The position numbers and the translations under genes are program-made. From Dirofilaria immitis (taxonomy: Eukaryota; Nematoda; Chromadorea; Rhabditida; Onchocercidae), in contig JAKNDB010000088.1 in the NCBI GenBank assembly GCA_024305405.1, forward strand, positions 1,072,001 to 1,136,000: a stretch of DNA of 64,000 nt, read 5' to 3'. Below are positions 37,262-50,032 of this stretch, one piece after another (position 1 is the stretch's first letter; the number at the start of each line of letters is the position of its first letter). The notes under the pieces were generated by a model. The model did no database searches. It saw nothing but the letters and a program-made list of their open reading frames with translations, and had not been told where the DNA came from.

Positions 37262-39077
37262 TGTTCTACCTGATTATTTTGCAGGCTATGATGATAATAA
37301 TGTTGCTAAAACTATTGCTAGGTATTTTTCTGGTTTCTAAAAATTCAATGATTGTGATTTTGATAGCATGTTAAATTTCGATTAGTATTTAAAATGTTGA
37401 TTAGGCTTTATTCATTAAATTTTTACTTTCAGATATTCGAATAGCGATTCCAGGCTTTCAACAGGATGCTTATTAAGCGAAGGCCAAGCCGATGTATTAG
37501 AATGGACTTTAATGCAAAATGATGAAGGACGATCCTCATGCAGTTTAGATAGTGAAAGTGACAGCGGATCAAGTTATTGTGACGGTGGTGATATTTCATG
37601 GCTGAATGAATTCATGAATGTTTATGGGATTACTACTTTAGATTCAAGTGATGATTTTGACATGAAAAATACCGATGTAGCAATTGTTACACCACAAGTA
37701 AAGGAAAATCATCCAGCTTTTATGCTAGCACCTACGCGAGAGATGATAATTGATGGATTTTGGAATGATGTATGTTTTTAATAACAATTTTTTCCTTGAT
37801 TTTTTTATTTTTTTCTAGGAAAAGAATAGCTTATTACTGTTCGGTTTGTTTTTTTAAGTTTATGAATTCGTCTTTTCATAAATTCTTGTTGAAATTATGC
37901 TCTCAATCGTTCAGAAATGTCTTATATAGTTGTTAATAGTTTCGAACGATATTTTTAGGACATTATTAGATGTTTTCACTGTTACTGACACTTTTCTTTT
38001 CAGAAAACTAATATAGTAGAAAAAACTAGTTAGCAATGTGATAACATATAATAGGAAGATAGAACAAATCAGATTATAATAATTATAATTTTAGAAGTGC
38101 ATAATTTTGATTTTATAAACACTTTTATATTTAATTTAAAAATTTCAGAAAACCACTGGTGTTGATCCAAATATCTCATCTTCTGCTAAAACTAGCATAG
38201 CGCGAAAGACCGAGAACACTGTGATGGTTAGTAGAAATTTTATAAACATGTTGGAAAGATTGAAATTAATATCGATTTATTGTATGATCCGAAAGGAAAT
38301 AGATTAAATTAGAAATTCGTCCTACATTCTCTCTAAGTTGTTTATTAATCCAAATTTTAGCATTATCATACTTTTCCTTGTCATTTTTCAGCAATGTATT
38401 AGCCCTTCATGTATTATTAAATAACTGGAGAAAGTCTAGTTTGAAAATTAATCATTCGATTGTCTGATGTTAATGCCATAAATTGTTTTTATGAAAAGAT
38501 AAAAAAAAATTTTTAGTGTTAAAAATAAACGGACATTTAATGATATGGACAAGAACAATTTCAGACAACACATTCAAGTGCTATAAATGTTTTACATAAC
38601 GATGTTCAACGGAAGTGCAGTATTATTCCACCTTCAGATAACGGACAAAAGTTTGCAATGAAAAGGACTTGTTTTAATGATTTCAATGAGCGCAAACGTG
38701 AACAAAATCGTTGTGCAGCGATTCGATATAGAGGTAAGGATAAATTCTGTATGTTGTTTATTAATGTTATTAATTTTTTGTAAATTGCAGAATATATTTT
38801 TCTTTCTTTGTTTTTTTTCGTTGTCAAAACTGTAAAGCGATTACTATGTATAAATCTTCCGGAATATGCTGATTTACAATAGCTATTTACCGTCATATTC
38901 ATTTGCTAATTCAGTTTATTATTATTTAAAGGGAAGCGTCGTGAAGAAGCGAAACAGAAGAAACAAGAGCTGCATGAACTTGAGTTACGAAACGTAGAAT
39001 TGAAAGCCGAAATGAACTGTCTCGAAAAAGAAGTTATTTATTTGAAAAGTTTGATGAATCTTACAAAGGATTTTTGA
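37203..39077 (+). CDS. ATF4-type bZIP transcription factor, five coding exons
   Basis: Exons 37203-37321, 37433-37769, 38149-38226, 38565-38733 and 38932-39077 join in phase, giving 282 residues and a TGA stop. The bZIP domain is split over the last two exons. The basic region reads KREQNRCAAIRYR then GKRREEAKQKK, and the zipper has leucines exactly seven apart (four heptads, in ELELRNVELKAEMNCLEKE and what follows). EQN-x-x-AA-x-RYR-x-K-R is the form of the ATF4/ATF5 class, which activates amino-acid and stress-response genes. The N-terminal half is acidic and includes a serine-rich DSESDSGSS stretch that recalls the DSG-type degron of ATF4, although the spacing of the last serine differs. 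The start is chosen as the first in-frame ATG, ten bases after the exon's acceptor. C. elegans has an ATF4 counterpart under uORF control, but a symbol is not assigned here. Confidence 0.88.
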
Positions 39078-39598
39078 TTTTTGAAATTATATGTGATTTG
39101 TTTGGAAATGTTTGCGAAAGGCCATTCCTATTGAAAATTTCATGTTAGGAAATTTGAACAATTTTTTGACATTTTTATGTTTCAAATATCTCCAATTTAT
39201 ATTCTTCAGTATTTATAATATTTCTAGCAAGAAGGAGTAATGTTATTGTTTCGTTTCCTGATTTAGATTTGATCTTATAATCATTTTTTCTATACATCCT
39301 TATCATTTATATATTTGTCGAGAATGAATGTGAGAGCATCCTCAATCATTTTCATGTTTTTTCATTTAATGACGATATTGTAAAATTTTATTATTTTTGT
39401 AGAAATTTTATTATTATAAAAGATACTTTTTTTTCACCGTCACTTTTCATAGCTTATAGTATGAAATTTTAAATCGCACGTTTTTTCGCATTGATAAAAC
39501 GCTCATTAAATTATTTTTCACTGTGCTTATATCATAGAAAGTAGCCCGGAAAATGTTCCGAATATAGTGACTTTATTAACAATTCATTTTATTGAATG

Positions 39599-39604
39599 AA
39601 ATAA
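39599..39604 (+). terminator. Candidate poly(A) signal of the bZIP gene
   Basis: AATAAA about 520 bases after the stop codon. The intervening sequence looks like a 3' untranslated region with no coding content. Confidence 0.3.
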
Positions 39605-40060
39605 AAATAAAATCCGTCATTTAGTTGAAGATTGACAATTTTTATCGCTTTCAAAGATTGATAATACAAGGTATGAATGGTATAACTTTTACACAACTTC
39701 TAACAGTATACTGTAAACGGCTGCTATATCATTATATCCTTAAAAAAAGGAGAAATGATGCGTCTCTCTCTATTAACTTCCATCTTCTTCGATTAAGATT
39801 TCATGAAAATTTTATTTATTAAAAATTAATAATATTATCCAATTTATTTGCTTTATAATTTGGAATGTTCTTTTTTTCTTTTTAAATTTTATATCCGAAA
39901 AATACTAAATTTAATAAAATATTTATTCATTATTTTTATTTAAAGAAAAAACAGAAAAAACTTTCCATTTTTTTTGATATATTGAAATCAAAAAAAAAAT
40001 TTTCATGAAATCTGAATCGAAAAAGATGGAAGATGAAAATAGGAAAAAGCGGGAGGTGGA
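39605..40060. other. Intergenic stretch
   Basis: AT-rich. Short open frames on both strands are low-complexity; nothing supported. Confidence 0.4.
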
Positions 40061-40303
40061 CAGAGAGAGAGAGAGCAGAGAGAGAGGAGAGAGAAAGAGA
40101 GAAAATTTTGTCTATAACATTGTAAGAATATTGAAATATTGGAAGAGAAAATAATTTTATATGAGAGATGAATAAATTAATAGATTGGCGAAAGAAGTAA
40201 ATGGAATTATTGAAGAATCTCTTGAAGCTTTTCATCCCTTTCTATTGTCAAAGAGAGAGAGAGAGGGAGAAATAGAGAGGAGAGAGAGAAAGAGAGAGAA
40301 GGA
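40061..40303 (+). repeat. GA-rich tracts
   Basis: Two (GA)n-type tracts at 40061-40103 and 40249-40303 with short interruptions. The antisense frame rich in Ser and Leu is produced by these tracts. Confidence 0.9.
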
Positions 40304-40483
40304 AAATAAGCCTCTTCAATGAATCCTTAAAATCAATAATTACTTATACATCTATGCATAAATATATATATACATAATGTATGAGCATCTATAAATACAC
40401 TAAGAAAATATTGTAGTTTTCATTTGGCTAGCTCTAGGCTACATTTCCTCACTTCAAAATAGCCTCTTTGCAAATATTATTTT

Positions 40484-40640
40484 AAACAAGGCATAAGGCC
40501 TGAAAGGTAGGTTTAAGAGACGGGCCTAAAGGCAGGCCTAAAAGATAAGCCTAAAGCGCAAAAAGAAGAGAAGGAGAGAATATATCCATACTGCAAAGTT
40601 AAATCGAATAATTTAGGCCTCTAAGGCCAAGAATACATGC
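40484..40640 (+). repeat. Degenerate GGCCTAAA repeats
   Basis: GGCCTGAAAG, GGGCCTAAAG, AGGCCTAAAAG, AAGCCTAAAG, TTTAGGCCTCTAAGGCC and TAGGCCTATA occur within about 150 bases in an otherwise AT-rich region. GCCTAA is the complement of the nematode telomere unit TTAGGC, but copies are spaced about 14-15 bases apart rather than head to tail. Confidence 0.55.
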
Positions 40641-41029
40641 ATATAGGCCTATACACATACACACATACACATACATACACACATACATTATACATCCATA
40701 TATTTGTTATTTCTAGCTAACCTCTCTTGTCAATTCAATTTTTCGTGTGCTCTGTGTTATTCATTACATACATACAAAGCGTACAATCTCGAATTGAAGT
40801 CTAACTTTTCTGAAAAAAAAGTAAATAAATAAAAAGCAAAATTGCTTCATTTTGTTTCCCTTTTTATCAGTTCTCGACAATATTCACAATCAAACTTTTC
40901 GTCGCTAATTTTTTTCCGAAGAAATATTTGTTGATCTTTTGGATTTGTTTTCTTTTTTTTTGTGATAAGCATTAAGTACGCAAACAATTGGTGATAAATC
41001 AATTGGTGATAAATTATATATTGGAAAAT

Positions 41030-44000
41030 ATGGCTGGTAGTGGTGATGCTGCGGTATGTTTTATTTATTTATTTATTTACAAATATTATCATATTTTTTA
41101 ATTTTAATTAATAATAATAATATCCATTCCAAATCAAACGTTATATATTTGCATAAATGATTAAAAGTGATTGTAAAATAATTTATGATAAAAATTCAAA
41201 TAATCGCATTTGTTTATTTGTTTATTAGGGAGAAAAAAATTTATTTTTATAATATTATTTTGAAATATTATCATAATGAGAAATATGTTAAGCTTATCTT
41301 GTCAACCTTTATACAAAAGATTGGGCTTTCAAATATTAGCCAATCTTTACTTGTACATTCCTTCATACCTTTGTTGAATAATTTGGTGACCTTTTCATAA
41401 TTGATTAAAAGTGTTAAATAACTTATGAACATTCCCTCATACCTTTGTTGAATAGTTTGGTGACCTTTTCATAATTGATTAAAAGTGTTAAATAACTTAT
41501 GAACATTCCTTCATACCTTTGTTGAATAATTTGGTGACCTTTTCATAATTGATTAAAAGTGTTAAATAACTTATGATAAAAATATTTCAAATGATGTAAA
41601 AAAATTTGTTAAAAATTTGCTATCATATTATTAAAGCATGAAATCATAAGCGGAAAAGTATTAGGGAAATATGATAAGAAATTTTAGCCAAAAAAAAAAA
41701 ACGGAATAATATTATATTTTAATATCATCTATTCATCGTACTTCAAATTTATAATTGTAGCAAATTTTAGCCAAGTGTTATAATACAGCCTATTTTATCT
41801 ATGCTAAAAGAAATAATAATAAAACTTATTATTATCATCGATTATTCTTCATAATTTCAAATAGTTATTATCAAATATTCTTATAGTAATATTCTAACAT
41901 TATAGTTATTATCGAATATTAGTAATATTCTCATCTCATAGTTATTATCGATTATTCCTATAAAATATTCTTATATTATCGAATATTCTTATAATTATTA
42001 TCGAATATTTTTATAGTTATTCAAATAATTATTATTGATTATTCTTATAGAATATTCTTATATCATCGAATATACTTCATAATTTCTTACGGCTATAAGA
42101 AAGTGCGAAAATAATTTTAATAGAAAAAATTTTTGGTCTTAGCCAAAAATGATAAAATGATATCATACTGACAAATAAAATATTCATCATACTTATAAAA
42201 AGAAAAAAAAAGCCTGATATAGGAAGTTTTTAGGGCTAGGAATAAAAAAATATTTTCATATTATTATCGAGAATTGCTTTTTCTCTTTCTTTTTATTTAA
42301 TCCTTCAAATATTTAAATATATGAAAATTTTAGCTAAGAAAAAAAAACGGAGAAGCTAAATATTCATCGCATTTCATATATTATAAAATGTTAATATTTT
42401 ACATTTTATTTTTATTTTTAATTAATAAATATTTTTTTACAAATATAAAAATTAATTTGAAATTAAATGATAAATTTAATTTCTTAATTTTTTATATATT
42501 CCAATTTTGAATATATTTAATTTAATCATACAAATCTTCTTCAACCATACAATGAAAAATGATAGAAAATATGTGAAACGATAGATAAAAAAAAAAAAAT
42601 TAACGAATATATTTGAAATGAAAATAATTCTTTTATGATAAAAAGAAAAAGAAGAAAATTATCATACATATATGAATATTTTAATACTTAAAATGTTTAC
42701 ACATATAAATATTTTAATTTTAATACTTAAAATATTTTTTTTTTTAGTAAAATGAATAAATAAATTCATATTTAGAAAATAATTATCGGATTATTTATTC
42801 ATACAAATATATAAATCGAATAATATTATTTATAAATATTATTCGTTTCTCTTTTGTTTTTTAAATTTCTATTTATTTCTTTCATTTTTTTAATTTTATT
42901 TTTAGTCTTTTTTGAGTAACATAATTTCTCGAATTATATTTTTATATATAAGTATTTTTATACTTAATTACTTAAATTATAGAGAATTTCATTTTCCTTT
43001 ATAATTAAATCAAAATTAAAATTGAAATAATAAGCAAATATAAATGAGAAAGATGGCAAAACAAAATATTCATTCTACCGTAAGAATACCGTAGGAAATT
43101 TAAATAAAGTGCAAATGTAAAATAGTACCTAACAAGTAGTAGTCATTTTAGATTTTGTTTTACGTTGTTATTTTCTATCACAAATATATTTTAGAGGAAT
43201 TGGAAAAAAAGAAAGGGAAGGAGAAAGGAAGGCAGATGATTTTTTTCATTTTATAAAATTCAATCAACAAAAAAATTTTATAATTAAATTTCTTTATAAG
43301 AACAAAAAAAAATAAAAAATAAACAAAATAAAAAAACAGATGATTCAAATAATCCATTCCAAAATATATCACTTTATCATTACATTTATAATTTGAATCA
43401 AAAATTTTGTGATAACTTAAATAAACGCCAAGTAAACAAAACGAATAATGGAAGTTTTCAATTTAAATATTATTTATTATTTAAACTTTTGCAGTGAATT
43501 TAGATAATTATAATAATGTAATGTATGTATTTATTGCTATTAGATAAATTAAAAAAAATATATATATTTTTCAAAAATTTTTCATTTCCTATTAAATTTG
43601 AATTGTAAAAATTATTCAAATAAATGATGCTTAATTTGATGCTTAATTTAAATTTTGAAAGTTATAAATTGAAAAGAGAATCTTACAAAATTCAATTATC
43701 AATTAAATAATTCCGTATTTATATCATTTCGTTTTTTTTTGTTTTTGTTTTTTTTTTAAAAATTTCCATCCTTTTACTAATAAAATAACAATGTTTTTCA
43801 AGAAATTTAGCTTATTTTAGATATTTTAAAAAAAAAAATTCGATAATTTAAATAACTTTTCATCGTTTCGTTTCATTTCATTTCGCTGTTCACTTTTGTG
43901 ATATATTTCGATTAAATTATAAATTTTAAATTAATTTTTCCTTTTCTAAATAAATTCTGTTTAAAATTTATTCATATAAATGCATTATACTTAGAAATAT

Positions 44001-47000
44001 ATAAAAAATATTTTTGCAAATTATATTTATTAAATATTTCTTGAAATATTCGATTTTATTCTTCAACTTTTCGGCTTCAACATCTCGTTGCATTTGTTGC
44101 TCTGCGAATAATACTAATTTCCTTTGTATTAGTATAAGAGTATTTAGTTTTTGTTTTTTTTTTTTTGTTTTAAAAATTCCAAGAATAAGAATTAGAATAA
44201 TTTTGAGATAATAAAGTTAAATGGAAAAATAAAGGTTATTTCTTAATTAACTAATAATCTATAATTAACTAAAATAATTAAACTAACGTATGAATAAATT
44301 TGATTACAATGCTATTATTAAATAAATAATATTTGATTTGCTATAAATCTTTCTAACATTTTAAAAATTTTTTTCTAACTTAAATTTTTTTCTTTTCTAA
44401 TTTGGTTCGAAACAGTTTTAATTAAAATTTTGTAATTTAATTTAATTCTAATTTACAGAAAAATGCTCTTGAATCGTTATTCAACAAAACAAAAGAAGTG
44501 GTTCAAACAGCCGGTCAGTATCATTCGTTTTTTCTTGATATGATAATTATTATATAATCTGTTATTATCATCATAATTACGTTAATAATTATCAAAACAG
44601 ACAGTTAGTTAACAAATAAACTACCAATAGTTTTTAGCTGAAATAATATTAAGCTTAAAAATTCTACTGTACTTATGCAGTAACATTACAGTGTGGTTTC
44701 TCGGTTACTGTAAAATTTCATCACTTACTTTAGTGTGAATTGTAATGGATAATATGCGTTTTTGCAATAATTATTATAGCCTGATACAATTGCGATACCA
44801 TACAATCATATTTTTAACATTTTTATTTTACTACAAACTGCAATGAATAATATTTTTGTTTGCATTGGCTGCGGTAATTTACAGTAATCACAGCGCTATA
44901 AAATTTATATTGAAGCTATTATTATAAAAGAATTCTAAAAATATAAGCTAAAAATATTTTAATTTATTTTGTTTTGCTTTTTTTATAATTCCCAATTAAA
45001 TTACAATAAAAGATTAATAGAAGAAATTTGAAATTACTTCATAGTATCATTAAATAAGATTAATTCAGTTTGCATTATCAAACTTATGCATTATTTTAAA
45101 TTCTTGCATAATTGCTATTCAAAACTAATGAATAGTATAATTATCAGATTCATTAGCTAAGCTTACTAAGATAGTGTATCATATAATTAAATATCATCTA
45201 GACTTAGTTTAATATACGATAAAGCAATATATTTATTGAATAATATTTGTGCTTTTGACATCTTTTTTTTTTTTTTATTAAACAAGCAATATGTTTGTAT
45301 GAATGACATTTTATACTTTCTTTTCACTTAAGTGAATTTCTCTTTCCTTTTTTTTTATTCTTGAGAATATATATATATATATATATAAACTTATCCTTAA
45401 GACATTATCTAATCGTTATCAATATTATACTGAAAAAAAATAGAGAAAAATAAAAGAAAGAAAAAATTAATAATTTTTTATAAAATTTTTAAAAATTTTT
45501 CTAACAAAATTTTATTGAAAATTTTGTTAGAAAAAAATAAATAAATAAAAATGAAATTTATTTACAGCCGAAACAACGAAAGAATATGCAAACGTAGCAA
45601 TTGGCAAAATTATTCCAAATTCTAGCTCTCAAACTACGGCCAATGTTTGTTTCTGTTTATTTATATTTCGTTATAAATTAAATTATCATTTGTTTTTTTT
45701 TTAACTGAATATATTGGTATTTAAAAATTATTTTGTGTGAAATAAATTTTGGACTTTTCAAAGAAGTATATATATAAACTTATCCTTAAAACATTATCTA
45801 ATCGTTATCAATATTATACTGAGAAAAATAAAAGAAAGAAAAAATTAATAATTTTTGAACTTTTCAAAGAAGTATTTATCTATTTAAAATATATCATATT
45901 GATTTAAAATACAAATTCAATTCATCATATCAGTTATTTAGCTACTGAATTGGACGAATAATAAAAATAATGATTTTAATATAAATTTTTTACATCAAAA
46001 TAGTGAATATAGCCTGTTTATCAATTTGAAATATGTCATATTAATGTAAAATATAAATTTAATTCATTCGCATCAGTTACCCAATTACTGAAATAATGAA
46101 TAAATTAGAAGAATAATATAAATGCTAATTTCAAACTTTTATTATTATTTACAATTTTACATATGAAAATTATCGAAAAAGGATAAAAACAATCAAACGA
46201 ATAAGTATTGTTATTCGTAATAATCCTAATAAATTCAACTTATATATTGTATACTACGAATTATGAATTAAATAAATAAATTCAAACATTTTTTTAATTT
46301 TTCGCCTGAAAATTTCCATTGCTTATAAATTGTAAATAATAAAAATAAGGTAAACTCATCAAATCAATCCTAAAATTTACAGTATTTGCGTTTCCTTTTT
46401 CCATTTATTCATACTTAAATAATTAAATAACAAATACGAAAAATTAATTCGATATTTTGAATTAATGTCATCCATTCACTAGAGAGATATAATAGTAAAA
46501 AATAGAAATTATTGATTGATTTGACATTCACCAAAAAGATGTGATGTTAAAAAATAGAAATTATTGATTGATTGATTGATTTTTTAGTGCGATTGATTAT
46601 ATTTTAAATTTCTGGATTTAATAAAGGCTTTTATCAAATAAAATATACAAATAAATCAAAATAATATTTGTTATAAATATAATGTAACAAAAAATATGAT
46701 CATAATAATTGATATTTTATGCATTTATCATTTCGAGAATTGCTAATAATAAAAATTGCGAATTTTTAGACGAATACGGCAACTGAACAAACAAATCCAA
46801 CAGAAACAGGTAAACATTAATTGAACGTATAAATTATTAAAGATAATAATTTTAAATTTAATAATTCAAAAAAAAAAACTAAATAGAAGAATTTTGTTTA
46901 CAACTTAGAATTATTTCATTTTAGATTAATCGAATTTGTATTGTAAACAAAATATATTGCATATTTATAATTACAGTTTTCTTTTTTTTCCAGTTTCAGG

Positions 47001-47080
47001 TGATGCAACTTTAACTTTTGTTTATTTATTTGTTTTTCATTTCAGGTGCTGCAATTCCACGTGCAACATCCAATAATTGA
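41030..47080 (+). CDS. Small 76-residue protein with 11-residue TKE repeat, five exons
   Basis: Exons 41030-41053, 44459-44513, 45568-45644, 46770-46809 and 47046-47080 have good splice signals and join in phase to a TGA. The product starts MAGSGDAAKNALESLFNKTK. TKE occurs at residues 19-21 and 30-32, eleven apart, in an A/K/E/T-rich stretch likely to form an amphipathic helix (about residues 8-40). The tail is N/S/T-rich. Synucleins, apolipoproteins and LEA-type proteins use 11-residue helical repeats, but with only two units no family can be assigned. There is no signal peptide or membrane segment. The first intron is about 3.4 kb. An alternative acceptor pair precedes the last exon. AATAAA lies at 47157, 77 bases after the stop. 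The gene is supported by consistent phases of five exons, not by recognised homology. Confidence 0.75.
41355..41578 (+). repeat. Tandem repeat, about 74-75 bp, three copies
   Basis: The unit with CATACCTTTGTTGAATA(A/G)TTTGG recurs at about 41364, 41438 and 41513, nearly identical, within the first intron of the 76-residue gene. Confidence 0.9.
41830..42075 (+). repeat. Degenerate TTATTATCGAATATTCTTATA repeats
   Basis: Several imperfect copies of TTATTATCGA(A/T)TATT and of ATTCTTATA in the first intron of the 76-residue gene; short units, irregular spacing. Confidence 0.7.
45365..45860 (+). repeat. Direct repeat pair flanking exon 3 of the 76-residue gene
   Basis: A block of about 100 bp containing AACTTATCCTTAA, ACATTATCTAATCGTTATC and AAAGAAAGAAAAAATTAATA lies at about 45380-45478 and again at about 45775-45858. 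Exon 45568-45644 sits between them. A smaller block, ACTTTTCAAAGAAGTAT, is also repeated at about 45752 and 45860. Confidence 0.85.
45499..45532. repeat. Perfect 15-bp inverted repeat (hairpin)
   Basis: TTCTAACAAAATTTT, a four-base loop ATTG, then AAAATTTTGTTAGAA. The pairing is perfect, located in the intron 36 bases before exon 3 of the 76-residue gene. In the transcript it would form a stable stem just upstream of the acceptor. Confidence 0.85.
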
Positions 47081-47156
47081 TAAAATGATGATAAGAAATC
47101 CATCCATCATATATTGAATTTTCATCTCAAATTTTCATTTCTAATTCTTCTTCCAA

Positions 47157-47162
47157 AATAAA
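47157..47162 (+). terminator. Candidate poly(A) signal of the 76-residue gene
   Basis: AATAAA 77 bases after the TGA, followed by a genomic A-rich run. Confidence 0.45.
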
Positions 47163-47189
47163 AAAAAAAAAAAGAAGAAAGAAAGAAAA

Positions 47190-48390
47190 AAACAAATCAG
47201 TCTATTCTCCATTTTATCAAAATTTAAAATTTTAATTTTTGATCATTTCATAAATGCAATATAACAATTTTTATTATAAAAAATTTTCAATAAAAAATCA
47301 TTTAATTACAAATTATTTTTCAAATTTATCTTTTTGATAAATTAATTCGTTGATAAATTTAAAAATGAAATATTTCGTAATAAAATTTTCATTTTGTTTT
47401 ATTTGTATTATTAATTAATATGCAAAAAATACGAATTATAAATATTTTGGAAAATTTTTAAAAATAAATTTTAGATTTCTTTTTTTTTTAAATTTTATTT
47501 TCATTTATAATTTCGTTTTTTTTCAAATGAAACTGAAAGATTTTGAATTCTTTTTTTTTGCATTTACTATTTTATATATTTCTGATACATCATTTATCGT
47601 TTATATAAATTAGCAAAAACTATTCTTCGAACTCTGTCAATTTTCATCTGTAATTAATTAATTAATTTTTTTTTTAATTCAATTTAGTTTTTGATCGTTA
47701 CAATCTATCGATAAATTGCTTTTCTATTTTCTTCAACAATTTATTTATTCCAACACTACTTCATCATTAATATTAACATATCATTTACATGGGGGAAAAA
47801 AGTTTGATAAACATTGAACAAAGAATCCGAAAATTATATGACATATTTTGGTTTAATTATTATTTATCAATTTATACGAATCATTTCTATAAAGGAGGAA
47901 AAAAGAAAAATTAAATAAACCTGAAATTCAATGATGATCTTTCGAAAGAAAAAGAAAAAAGATTTTTATAGAAATTTCCAAACAAAAAAATTATTTTATA
48001 TTTTTAAGATAATTTATAAGCTTAGATTAATTATTCTATGACGAAATTATACGTTAAATTAATCAATATATCATACGATCAAATTAATTATTCGAAATTA
48101 TGAATCGTTTAATTATTATTATTTGATAGAAATGTATAAGCGAAAAATATCAATAAATATTTGTTGTAATATAATAATAACAATACTGCAATATCGAGAA
48201 ATACATTCCATTATAAATCATGAAAACGTATTATAAATGTTCAATCATGAATGATTGAAATATATTCCAACGTACGATCACGTTTTTTTCTTCCTTTTAT
48301 TGCATAACTGAAATAGAAGAAAAAAAATGAAAAAGTATTTGATAAAACCATAATATGACGATATCATTGCCGTATCTATTGCTTTTATTA
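47190..48390. other. Intergenic AT-rich stretch
   Basis: No exon, RNA gene or clear repeat was seen. Confidence 0.4.
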
Positions 48391-48408
48391 CTATTATTAT
48401 TATTATCC

Positions 48409-48480
<72 letters not shown>
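48391..48480 (+). repeat. (ATT)n microsatellite
   Basis: About 25 near-perfect TTA units. The antisense poly-Ile frame is an artefact of it. Confidence 0.97.
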
Positions 48481-48481
<1 letters not shown>

Positions 48482-48581
48482 CATTAATTAATTTACAACA
48501 ACAATTATGAATTATTTATTATCGAGGAGGAAAAATTTGTCAGCTATTATCACCATCCCTAGTTTTCTTATCATCATCTGT

Positions 48582-48604
48582 GATATACATACATACATAC
48601 ATAC

Positions 48605-48702
<98 letters not shown>
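48582..48702 (+). repeat. (CATA)n then (CA)n microsatellite
   Basis: CATA repeats grade into about 22 uninterrupted CA units. Frames on both strands are low-complexity. Confidence 0.97.
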
Positions 48703-48703
<1 letters not shown>

Positions 48704-49094
48704 AAGTGCACATATATGCGAAAATCTTACAAATCTGATTATCATCATTTGATTAAAAATCGAATCAGATAATTAATCATGATTAGATTAAAAATTAAAT
48801 TCAATGACCATTAATCTAATAATGGATTATAAAAATTTAATTATAATTGATGATTAAATATTAGATTAGGAAATCAAATTGGATAATTAAATATTAATTT
48901 ATAAAAAATCGATTCATATCAATTGATCAGCTTTTTTCTCAACAAAAAAAAAAAAGAAGAAGAAGTTCAATTTAAAAATAATATTGTTTGATAATTCAAT
49001 TGTATACAATCATTATATCAATAAAGAAAAAAAAGAAGAAGCTCTTATCTAAATAAAAGATGAGAAATTTTATTATACGTATATATTTATTAAC

Positions 49095-49167
49095 GTGTAT
49101 GTGTATCTGTGTGTATGTGTGTGTGTGTATGTATGTATGTGTGTGTGTGTGTATGTATGTATGTATA
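49095..49167 (+). repeat. TG/TATG microsatellite
   Basis: TGTG and TATG units in alternation, resembling the complement of the 48582-48702 tract. Confidence 0.95.
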
Positions 49168-49500
49168 CATTGATTTTAATAATTGAATAAGCATATTTTA
49201 TATATTTCTGTAATAATGATAACATTAATATGATAAACAATACATGTATTAGCAAATCTATTATTATATCTGATTAAATGCTATCATTTTATATATATAT
49301 ATATATATACGTGTATAAATTACGCAATTCTTTTTTTCAAGGCAAACATATTACGGCCACACGCACAACACGCATACATACATATTTATACATATCAATA
49401 TGACTAAACATTGTTCGTCTTGATGACGATGATGATAAAGCATACAATCGAAAAATCCATTTTTCACTCTTTTTCTTCACAACCATATACCATCCAGAAA

Positions 49501-49660
49501 ATTTCCTCTCTCTCTCTCTTTTATTTCAAATAGAGAGAAAGAGGGAGAGAAGAAGAAAAAAGAAAAAGAAACATATAATAGTAAAAGAAAATTTTTTTTT
49601 TACTTTTTGAAAAAGATAAAAAGAGATGAAGAGGAAAAAGAGAGAGAGAGAAAAAGAAGG
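49501..49660 (+). repeat. CT tract followed by GA-rich tracts
   Basis: CTCTCTCTCTCT at about 49507 and GAGAGAAAGAGGGAGAGA at about 49533 face each other and could pair. A further (GA)n tract lies at about 49638-49652. Confidence 0.85.
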
Positions 49661-49959
49661 CAAGAAAGAGTATTGGAATATAAAAATAAATGTTCATTCT
49701 CGTCTAAATTGTATATACATACATATAAATATAAATATAAATATATATAAAAGTATGAAAAAAGAAAAGAAGTTTCGATAATAGTTGTTGGGGAGGGAAA
49801 AAAGAGAGAAAAAGAAATAAGAGTTAAAAATGACGATAATGATGATTGATCTCGAGACTATAGAATGATGGGGTTGTTTCAGGGGCTTGCGCTTTTTCAA
49901 ATAGAATGGATGTGTTGTTATATGTGTATGAAAGCAAAAATGTTGGCAAATATCACCGA

Positions 49960-50000
49960 TTATCAACATCATCATCATCATCATTCAAATCGTTATCATT

Positions 50001-50032
<32 letters not shown>

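Noticed and set aside
39936..40235. Ser/Leu/Phe-rich 99-codon frame on the minus strand
   Set aside because: Read-through of GA tracts and A-runs; no supporting exon features.
41030..47080. Naming the 76-residue protein a synuclein
   Set aside because: Only two TKE units eleven residues apart are present; too little for a family call.
48278..48484. Poly-isoleucine open frame
   Set aside because: Product of the (ATT)n microsatellite.
48507..48748. His/Thr- and Cys/Val-rich frames on both strands
   Set aside because: Produced by the CATA/CA microsatellite.
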